Notes under the pieces: model-generated
Told to the model about the DNA's origin: nothing
The model's database searches: none
The model's input: the letters and a program-made list of their open reading frames with translations, nothing else
Source: CBCPNA01 sp965120415
GTDB taxonomy: Bacteria; Bacillota; Clostridia; Lachnospirales; CAG-274
Direction: 5' to 3'
Assembly: GCA_965120415.1 (NCBI GenBank)
Contig: CBCPNA010000014.1
Location: forward strand, 1-11,919
DNA length: 11,919 nucleotides
Program-made: the position numbers and the translations under genes
Part shown: one piece after another, positions 7,191 through 11,919 of the stretch
Position numbering within the stretch: the first letter of the stretch is position 1
Layout: every line of letters begins with the position of its first letter

Positions 7191-7219
7191 ATTGTAATAT
7201 AGTTTACATGTTTTGTAAA
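7191..7219 (-). promoter_or_regulatory. Sigma-A promoter of the GH18 gene
   Basis: On the minus strand, TTTACA (7219-7214), 17 bases, then TACAAT (7196-7191) form a good promoter about 49 bases before the start codon, which also has a GGGGGG-rich ribosome binding site. The sequence TTACATGTTT occurs in the promoter spacer (7204-7213) and again at 7242-7251, forming a direct repeat that may bind a regulator. Confidence 0.65.
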
Positions 7220-7269
7220 AAAAGTATTTTTTTTGTTTAAATTACATGTTTAGGTTTATTTGGGTTAAA

Positions 7270-7815
7270 TTATATAGACATTACATCTTTGTTTTTATTC
7301 TCAATAATTTCATCAATTTTAGCAATATATTTGTCTGTAATTTTTTGTACTTTATCTTCATTTTGTTTTAATTCATCTTCAGTAATTTCATTATTTTTTT
7401 GCATTTTTTTAAAATGATCCATACCTTCTCTTCTAATATTTCTTATAGCTATTTTGCTATCTTCGCCACGTTTTTTTATATCTTTTGTTAGCTCTTTTCT
7501 TCTTTCTTCTGTAAGCTCCGGAAATGTAAGCCTTATTAGCTTACCATCGCTATTAGGGTTAATACCTATATCAGATACATTGATAGCCTTTTCTATGTCT
7601 TTTAAGGTAGAAATATCATAAGGTGCTATTTGTATAACCCTTGCCTCTGGGGTAGATATGTTAGCAAGCTGATTTATCGGCATCTCTGTGCCATAAGCTA
7701 AAACTTTTATTTTGTCTAAAACATGAGGGTTAGCGCGCCCCGCCCTAATAGACGCAAGGTCACCTTCAAGAGTACTTATAGTTTTTTTCATTTTATCTTC
7801 AAATGCATTTAGCAT
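7270..7815 (-). CDS. frr: Ribosome recycling factor
   Basis: Ribosome recycling factor works with EF-G to split ribosomes after termination so they can be reused. The 181-residue product is close to the usual 185 and matches throughout. It has the N-terminal helix with LASIRAGRANPHVLDKI, the small domain with MPINQLANISTPEARVIQIAPYD, and the C-terminal LTEERRKEL and IRNIRRE helices. A consensus AAGGAGG binding site lies just upstream of the ATG. It follows pyrH after 21 bases, so the two are co-transcribed, as in most bacteria. Genes that often come next (uppS, cdsA) are absent here; a GH18 gene with its own promoter takes their place. No strong GC terminator is seen, only an A/T-only hairpin near 7217-7234. 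Confidence 0.97.
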   Translation of the reverse strand: MLNAFEDKMKKTISTLEGDLASIRAGRANPHVLDKIKVLAYGTEMPINQLANISTPEARVIQIAPYDISTLKDIEKAINVSDIGINPNSDGKLIRLTFPELTEERRKELTKDIKKRGEDSKIAIRNIRREGMDHFKKMQKNNEITEDELKQNEDKVQKITDKYIAKIDEIIENKNKDVMSI

Positions 7816-7836
7816 AATTAACCTCCTTTTATAAAA

Positions 7837-8538
7837 TTATTCTGTAATAATTGTTCCTATTTTTTGCTTTAATGCCGCTTTTATTATAGAATCTTGCTCC
7901 AAAAGCCCAAAAATAACAACTGGTATTTTTTGTTCATAGCATAAGCTAGCTGCGGTAATATCTATAACTTTTAGATTTTGTTCTATAATATCTTTACATT
8001 TTATAGTATCAAACTTTTTAGCATCTGAAAATTGGTTAGGGTCTTTATTATAAACTCCATCTACATTTTTTGCAAATAAAATAGCATCTGCCAAAAGCTC
8101 CGAGGCTCTAAGTGCTGTAATTGTATCTGTGGAAAAAAAAGGATGCCCTATCCCTCCAGCAAATATCAAAACTCTTTTTTTGGATAAATAGCTTAACGCA
8201 AGCTTTTTAGAAAATTGTTCTGTCATAGTACCTATAGGAAAAGGTGTCATGATAGCAGAATCTATACTATTTTGGCAAAACAAATCAGCAAGATAAAATG
8301 CATTCATAACAGTAGCCATCATGCCTATTTGGTCGGCGGTTACCCTATCCATATTTTGATTAGCGCTACGCCCTCTCCAAAAATTGCCCCCTCCAACAAC
8401 TATGCATATTTCTAAATCTTTTTCTACAAGCGTTTTTATTTGATTTACTATATTCTCTGTTGTTATTTTGTCAAAAGATTGAGAAGTATTGCCGGCTAAT
8501 GCCTCTCCACTAAGTTTTAATACAATCCTTTTGTACAT
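7837..8538 (-). CDS. pyrH: Uridylate (UMP) kinase
   Basis: UMP kinase phosphorylates UMP to UDP with ATP, an essential step in making pyrimidine nucleotides, and is a hexameric cytosolic enzyme of the amino-acid-kinase fold. The 233-residue product shows KLSGEAL at 8-14, the glycine-rich GGGNFWRGR at 49-57, the MDRVTADQIG substrate region at 63-72, and the ATP-site region containing FAKNVDGVYNKDP. I chose the ATG at 8538 rather than the upstream one at 8577. It has AGGAGG seven bases before it and gives the family's usual N terminus (MYKRIVLKLSGE). The longer version would start within the preceding terminator's T tract. It is third in the rpsB-tsf-pyrH-frr cluster. No separate promoter is visible in the short gap, so read-through is likely. 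Confidence 0.97.
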   Translation of the reverse strand: MYKRIVLKLSGEALAGNTSQSFDKITTENIVNQIKTLVEKDLEICIVVGGGNFWRGRSANQNMDRVTADQIGMMATVMNAFYLADLFCQNSIDSAIMTPFPIGTMTEQFSKKLALSYLSKKRVLIFAGGIGHPFFSTDTITALRASELLADAILFAKNVDGVYNKDPNQFSDAKKFDTIKCKDIIEQNLKVIDITAASLCYEQKIPVVIFGLLEQDSIIKAALKQKIGTIITE

Positions 8539-8573
8539 AATAAAGCCTCCTAAAAAAGTACTAAAAGCATTTT

Positions 8574-8614
8574 CCAAAAAAAATTCCTTAACTAAAAAGA
8601 TAGTAAGGAATTTT
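8574..8614 (-). terminator. Intrinsic terminator between tsf and pyrH
   Basis: On the minus strand, AAAATTCCTTACT (8614-8602) pairs with AGTTAAGGAATTTT (8593-8580), with one bulged base, and runs into eight T residues (8583-8576). It begins 12 bases after the tsf stop and ends about 40 bases before the pyrH start, so it likely lowers pyrH-frr transcription relative to rpsB-tsf. Confidence 0.8.
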
Positions 8615-8625
8615 AAAAAATAAAA

Positions 8626-9564
8626 TTAACCTTTAATAGCTTTGCTCACTTCTTCTGCAAAATTTTCTTCTTTCTTTTCGATACCATCTCCAGTTTCGTA
8701 TCTTATAAAGTTTGTGATAGAAATATCTGTGCCTAATTCTTTAGCAACTTTTTGAACATAAGCAGAAACATTTTCTTTATCTTCTGCTTTAACATATTCC
8801 TGTTCAAGCAAACATTTTTCTTTTAATAATTTATTAAGACGCCCTTTTATTATACCTTCTAAAACATTTTCTGGTTTGCCAGCAAAAGATGAGTCATTTT
8901 TGATTTGTTCTTTTAAGATTTTGTTTTCTTTTTCTATAAAATCTGCTGGTACAGACTCAATACTTAAAAATTCTGGGTTCATAGCAGCTATTTGCATAGC
9001 AACGTTTTTACCAACTTCTATTATTTTTTCATCTTTGCTATCTGTTTCAAATTGTACCAAAACAGCAACTTTACCACCAGCGTGTATATAAGATACAAAA
9101 AAGCTTTTGCCATCGTTTATAACCTTTTCAAAACGGCGAATAGTCAAGTTTTCTCCTATTGTTGCTATGTTTTGGGTAAGGATAGAAGAAACAGTTTCAT
9201 TTTGATTGTCATGCCATGTTTCATTAAGCAAACTTTCAACATCTTTTGCATTTGAATTTACGATTTGTTTTAAAATGCCGTTTACTAATTTTTGGAAAAC
9301 TTCGTTTTTAGCAACAAAATCTGTTTCGCTGTTAACCTCTAGCAAAACAGCCGTTTTATTATCTTCTGTTATATAGGCTGTGCTAACACCTTCAGCAGCA
9401 ATACGTCCTGCCTTTTTAGCAGCGGTTGCTAGCCCCTTTTCTCTTAATACAGATATTGCTTTTTCAATATCTCCGTTAGTTTCTAAAAGCGCCTCTTTGC
9501 AAGTACTCATACCAGCACCAGTTATTTCTCTGAGTTCTTTAATTTTAGCAGCGGTAACAGACAT
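8626..9564 (-). CDS. tsf: Translation elongation factor Ts
   Basis: EF-Ts is the guanine nucleotide exchange factor that recycles EF-Tu from its GDP to GTP form. The 312-residue product starts with the UBA-like domain (AAKIKELREITGAGMSTCKE, from residue 5) and has the hallmark TDFVAKN motif at 81-87, which contacts EF-Tu. The exchange domains follow, ending in an FIRYETGDG segment. It is somewhat longer than the Bacillus or E. coli proteins (about 283-293). I chose the ATG at 9564, preceded by GGAGGG, over the ATG at 9612, which would add 16 unlikely residues encoded across the upstream terminator's T tract. It is second in the rpsB-tsf-pyrH-frr cluster, with terminators on both sides. Confidence 0.97.
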   Translation of the reverse strand: MSVTAAKIKELREITGAGMSTCKEALLETNGDIEKAISVLREKGLATAAKKAGRIAAEGVSTAYITEDNKTAVLLEVNSETDFVAKNEVFQKLVNGILKQIVNSNAKDVESLLNETWHDNQNETVSSILTQNIATIGENLTIRRFEKVINDGKSFFVSYIHAGGKVAVLVQFETDSKDEKIIEVGKNVAMQIAAMNPEFLSIESVPADFIEKENKILKEQIKNDSSFAGKPENVLEGIIKGRLNKLLKEKCLLEQEYVKAEDKENVSAYVQKVAKELGTDISITNFIRYETGDGIEKKEENFAEEVSKAIKG

Positions 9565-9594
9565 TTTAATTCCCTCCAAAATATTATATTTCTT

Positions 9595-9627
9595 AAAAAA
9601 AGCCTCTCCCAATAAAAGGAGTTAGGC
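9595..9627 (-). terminator. Intrinsic terminator or attenuator between rpsB and tsf
   Basis: On the minus strand, GCCT-AA-CTCC pairs with GGAGAGGC (two-base bulge, eight GC-rich pairs, eight-base loop; arms within 9602-9627), followed by seven T residues (9601-9595). It lies about 19 bases after the rpsB stop and about 20 bases before the tsf ribosome binding site, suggesting that only part of rpsB transcription continues into tsf. Confidence 0.75.
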
Positions 9628-9645
9628 AATGTATATTAAATGTTA

Positions 9646-10374
9646 TTATTCTTGATTTTCTTGTTCAGATTCTTGTATATCTGAAAGTATCTCGCCTTGC
9701 TTAGCCTCGATAACCGCATCAGCAATACGCCCTGCAATAAGCTTAACTGCTCTAATAGCGTCATCGTTACCCGGTATGACATGGTCTATTTCTTCTGGGT
9801 CGCAATTTGTATCAACAATACCAACAGTTGTTATTTTTAGATTGTGTGCCTCTTGTACAGCAATCCTTTCTTTGCGTGGGTCAACTATAAAAATAACGTC
9901 TGGTATTTTTTGCATTTCTTTTATACCACCTATATTTCTTTCAAGCTTTTCTTTTTCATGCATAAGCCCTGCAACTTCTTTTTTAGGCAAAAGCTCCATC
10001 GTTCCGTCTTCTATCATAGCCTCAAGGTCTTTTAAGCGTTGTATCCTTGTTTTGATAGTTTTAAAGTTGGTAAGCATACCGCCAAGCCATCTTTCATTAA
10101 CATAATACATACCGCAACGTATTGCCTCTTCTTTTATAGAGTCTTGAGCTTGTTTTTTTGTACCAACAAATAAAACTTCACCACCTTCTTTAACTATGTC
10201 AAAAACAGCTTGATAAGCATCTTCAACCATTTTAACAGTTTTTTGAAGGTCTATAATATATATGCCGTTTCTTTCAGCAAATATATATTCAGCCATTTTA
10301 GGGTTCCAACGCCTTGTCTGATGCCCAAAATGCACCCCCGCCTCTAATAGTTGTTTCATTGAGATAACTCCCAT
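9646..10374 (-). CDS. rpsB: 30S ribosomal protein S2
   Basis: S2 is an essential protein of the small ribosomal subunit and is needed for S1 or initiation-complex assembly in many bacteria. The 242-residue product opens with the typical VISMKQLLEAGVHFGHQTRRW, continues with FAERNGIYIIDLQKT and the central coiled-coil segment, and contains the conserved IPDVIFIVDPRKE and GNDDAIRAVKL motifs. The length matches Bacillus S2 (246). The start at 10374 has AGGAGG a few bases upstream. It is the first gene of rpsB-tsf-pyrH-frr, with a sigma-A promoter at 10472-10500 and a leader of about 90 bases that can fold, possibly for feedback control by S2. Confidence 0.98.
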   Translation of the reverse strand: MGVISMKQLLEAGVHFGHQTRRWNPKMAEYIFAERNGIYIIDLQKTVKMVEDAYQAVFDIVKEGGEVLFVGTKKQAQDSIKEEAIRCGMYYVNERWLGGMLTNFKTIKTRIQRLKDLEAMIEDGTMELLPKKEVAGLMHEKEKLERNIGGIKEMQKIPDVIFIVDPRKERIAVQEAHNLKITTVGIVDTNCDPEEIDHVIPGNDDAIRAVKLIAGRIADAVIEAKQGEILSDIQESEQENQE

Positions 10375-10403
10375 TATAATTCCTCCTAATTGGTTAAATC
10401 CTC

Positions 10404-10455
10404 CATAAGCCTTTATTTAAGGACTAAAAAAGCACCTCTTAAAAAACAGCTTATG
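10404..10455 (-). promoter_or_regulatory. Structured 5' leader of rpsB, candidate autoregulatory RNA
   Basis: Within the rpsB leader, CATAAGC (10455-10449, minus) pairs perfectly with GCTTATG (10410-10404), closing a 38-base internal region. Inside it, a smaller CCTT/AAGG hairpin can form near 10412-10424. The element ends about 15 bases before the ribosome binding site. Many r-protein operons are controlled by such leader structures binding the encoded protein. Here the structure is seen in the sequence, and the regulation is inferred only from position. Confidence 0.4.
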
Positions 10456-10471
10456 TGTGTTCTTTTTTTTA

Positions 10472-10500
10472 ATGATATCATAAAAAAAACTAAATTGCAA
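10472..10500 (-). promoter_or_regulatory. Sigma-A promoter of rpsB-tsf-pyrH-frr
   Basis: On the minus strand, TTGCAA (10500-10495), a 17-base spacer and TATCAT (10477-10472) lie about 98 bases before the rpsB ATG, placing transcription start near 10465. It is divergent from the dpaA promoter at 10511-10538, with only about 10 bases between the outermost boxes. Confidence 0.65.
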
Positions 10501-10510
10501 TAGTTTTTTA

Positions 10511-10538
10511 ACTAATTTAAATTAAACAGCATAAAATA
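10511..10538 (+). promoter_or_regulatory. Sigma-K-like promoter of dpaA
   Basis: AC (10511-10512), 17 bases, then CATAAAATA (10530-10538) match the Bacillus sigma-K pattern as I recall it (AC, about 16-17 bases, CATANNNTA). Sigma-K control of the dipicolinate synthase genes is established in B. subtilis. The short motif in AT-rich DNA makes this tentative. Confidence 0.45.
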
Positions 10539-10559
10539 TAAAAAAAAGGAGTTATGCCA

Positions 10560-11411
10560 ATGCAAAAATTAATAAAATTTGGTATTTTGGGTGGTGATTT
10601 AAGATACAAATATGTATATGATATGCTAAAAAAAGAGGGCTTTTTTATTAAAAGCTATGAAAACACACATATAGAGGATAATGAAAAAAATATAGATAAC
10701 TTTTTAAAACAAATAAATTTTTTAATAGCACCTATGCCCATTTTTAAAAATGACAAAACAATTTTGGAAAAACAATTTACAATAGATGAATTTTTATGCA
10801 TGCTAAATAAACATAATATAAAAAATTTAGCTTGTGGCTTATTTCCTAAAGATTATATTAAAAAAGCTGCTGCTTTAAGCATAAATATCCATGATATTTT
10901 AGAATATGAAGAATTTGCTATTTTAAACGCTATACCAACAGCCGAAGGAGCTATACAAATGGCTATGCAAGAAAGCAACAAAACAATTTTTGGCAACAAA
11001 TGCTTAGTTTTAGGCTATGGAAGATGTGGAAAAATTTTAGCAAATATGTTAAAAGGAATAGGTGCAGACACATTTGCAACATACAGAACAAATGAAGAAT
11101 ATTCTTATATATATAGCGCTAAAATAAATAGTTTTAATCTAAAAGATTTAAAAGACTGTATAAAAAACTTTGATTTTATATTTAATACAATACCTTTTTG
11201 TATATTAGATAAAAAAATTTTAGAAAATATAAAAAAAGATTGTACTATAATAGATTTAGCAAAATCCCCAGGGGGCGTTGATTATAGCTATTCTGCCAAA
11301 AATAAATTAAACGCTATATTTTGCCCTGGCCTTCCTGGGAGAGTTGCTCCTTATACTGCTGGTAAAATTTTAAAAGCTATAATTTTAAAAATATGTAGTA
11401 GTATTAAGTAG
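10560..11411 (+). CDS. dpaA: Dipicolinate synthase subunit A (SpoVFA)
   Basis: DpaA is the dehydrogenase subunit of dipicolinate synthase. It works with DpaB in the mother cell to make dipicolinic acid, which with calcium fills the spore core and gives heat resistance. The 283-residue product has an N-terminal GILGGDLR (8-15), the family's NAIPTAEGA (123-131), a Rossmann nucleotide site GYGRCGK (152-158), NTIP (209-212), LAKSPGG (233-239), and the C-terminal PGLPGRVAPYTAG (256-268). These closely parallel B. subtilis SpoVFA. I chose the ATG at 10560: AAGGAG at 10546-10551 is eight bases away, while the ATG at 10554 would leave only two. dpaB, normally immediately downstream, is absent; a terminator and the end of an opposing gene follow instead. 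Confidence 0.93.
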   Translation: MQKLIKFGILGGDLRYKYVYDMLKKEGFFIKSYENTHIEDNEKNIDNFLKQINFLIAPMPIFKNDKTILEKQFTIDEFLCMLNKHNIKNLACGLFPKDYIKKAAALSINIHDILEYEEFAILNAIPTAEGAIQMAMQESNKTIFGNKCLVLGYGRCGKILANMLKGIGADTFATYRTNEEYSYIYSAKINSFNLKDLKDCIKNFDFIFNTIPFCILDKKILENIKKDCTIIDLAKSPGGVDYSYSAKNKLNAIFCPGLPGRVAPYTAGKILKAIILKICSSIK

Positions 11412-11438
11412 AGAGCTTTTGCTACTATAACATGTAAT

Positions 11439-11472
11439 AAAAGGCAATACTTTTGTATTGTCTTTTGTTATT
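11439..11472 (+). terminator. Intrinsic terminator of dpaA
   Basis: AAAAGGCAATAC (11439-11450) pairs with GTATTGTCTTTT (11455-11466) over 12 positions with one G-U pair and a TTTT loop. It is followed by GTTATTT, so the T run is interrupted. It lies about 28 bases after the dpaA stop codon and shows that dpaA is a single-gene unit. Beyond it, 11473-11630 holds only AT-rich DNA, including a 9-bp A/T inverted repeat (11516-11541) to which I give no function. Confidence 0.65.
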
Positions 11473-11627
11473 TGCAAAATTTGAATATATTACACGAAAT
11501 TTACTAAATTTAAGAAAATTTTTATTACTTAGTAAAAATTTCTAATAATAAAAACTTTCTAAACTTTATTAAAATTTTTTTCAAATAAAAACAATACAAA
11601 ACGTATTAGAATAATACTTCTTAACAT

Positions 11628-11655
11628 AAAAATACAATGCTTTACTGCATTGCCT
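11628..11655 (-). terminator. Likely terminator of the right-edge gene
   Basis: On the minus strand, CAATGC (11652-11647) pairs with GCATTG (11640-11635) around a six-base loop, extendable by one G-U pair, followed by TATTTTTAT. It lies about 14 bases after the stop codon of the serine-rich reading frame, which supports that frame as the real gene. Confidence 0.5.
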
Positions 11656-11666
11656 TTCTACTTTTA

Positions 11667-11918
11667 TTATATCTTCACTTGTCCACTTGCTGATGGTAAA
11701 GTTATACTTGCTAAAGAAAGAGTTTTTGAAGAAGTTGTACTACTTGAGCTACTTGAAGTACTGCTTGTAGAACTACTTGATGTGCTATCATCATCGTCAT
11801 CATTGCTACTGCTTGATGTAGTACTACTGCTACTTATCACTGCACTACTACTTCCACCACTTGAGCTACTAGAGCTACTTGAAGAGCTAGAAGAACTACT
11901 TGAACTACTAGAAGTACT
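11667..11918 (-). CDS. Serine-rich C-terminal tail of an unidentified protein (partial)
   Basis: Only the last 83 residues lie in the window; the start is beyond the right edge. The visible part is overwhelmingly serine with some threonine. It includes a run of about 18 serines, a short GG break, an AVI island, an NDDDDD acidic island, and a non-repetitive end containing LASITLPSASGQVKI before TAA. Serine is written with mixed AGT, AGC, TCT and TCA codons, so the low complexity is not simply recent slippage of one DNA triplet. Such tails occur as flexible linkers or stalks on surface or spore-coat proteins, but I cannot identify the protein. The opposite strand is also open, giving a leucine-rich frame with no start codon, which I regard as a shadow. 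The terminator at 11628-11655 supports this strand. Confidence 0.6.
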   Translation of the reverse strand, partial: STSSSSSSSSSSSSSSSSSSGGSSSAVISSSSTTSSSSNDDDDDSTSSSSTSSTSSSSSSTTSSKTLSLASITLPSASGQVKI

Positions 11919-11919
11919 A

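Noticed and set aside
11516..11541. Inverted repeat AAATTTTTA/TAAAAATTT as a terminator or operator.
   Set aside because: The stem is entirely A and T in a very AT-rich gap, with no T run placed to make a terminator and no promoter nearby.
11641..11919. Leucine/glutamate-rich open frame on the plus strand opposite the serine-rich tail.
   Set aside because: It lacks an ATG start and a ribosome binding site, and its composition is just what the reverse complement of serine codons gives. The minus strand has a stop followed by a terminator.

Overview
This window looks like the chromosome of a very AT-rich, endospore-forming member of the Clostridia, in the broad Lachnospirales-type group. The reasons are the strong AT bias, the AGGAGG-type ribosome binding sites, a clostridial 2[4Fe-4S] ferredoxin, and two genes found only in endospore formers: spoIIID and dpaA (spoVFA). 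No mobile element, CRISPR array, tRNA or rRNA was seen. Nearly all protein genes lie on the minus strand; dpaA is the only confident plus-strand protein gene.

Layout from left to right. Positions 1-85 hold the start of an unidentified minus-strand gene with a good sigma-A promoter. Positions 86-647 contain no recognised protein gene, but do hold a strong plus-strand promoter with A-tracts upstream, an untranslated-looking region of about 170 nt with a 5' hairpin, and three successive plus-strand intrinsic terminators. This is the best candidate here for an undescribed small RNA. Next comes spoIIID (648-905), then a MarR regulator and two ABC half-transporters (5015 down to 979) in the order expected of a regulated heterodimeric multidrug exporter. 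The second half-transporter is split by a one-base frameshift. A 56-residue ferredoxin gene (5301-5471) and a secreted family 18 glycosidase-like protein with a copper-amine-oxidase-type N-terminal domain (5580-7142) follow.

Positions 7270-10374 hold the core translation cluster rpsB-tsf-pyrH-frr (transcribed right to left): ribosomal protein S2, elongation factor Ts, UMP kinase and ribosome recycling factor. Intrinsic terminators sit between rpsB and tsf and between tsf and pyrH. The rpsB leader can fold into a closed structure. dpaA (10560-11411) is divergent from rpsB and has a sigma-K-like promoter, but the usual partner dpaB does not follow it. The right edge holds the serine-rich C-terminal tail of an otherwise unseen minus-strand protein.

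How the genes work together: spoIIID and dpaA both act in the mother cell during sporulation, and each has a promoter resembling the expected sporulation sigma factor (sigma-E and sigma-K respectively). The marR-ABC set is a self-contained export module that may now be inactive. The ribosomal cluster is ordinary housekeeping with visible transcriptional attenuation. All functions are inferred by recognising protein families and motifs by eye; no database search was run.
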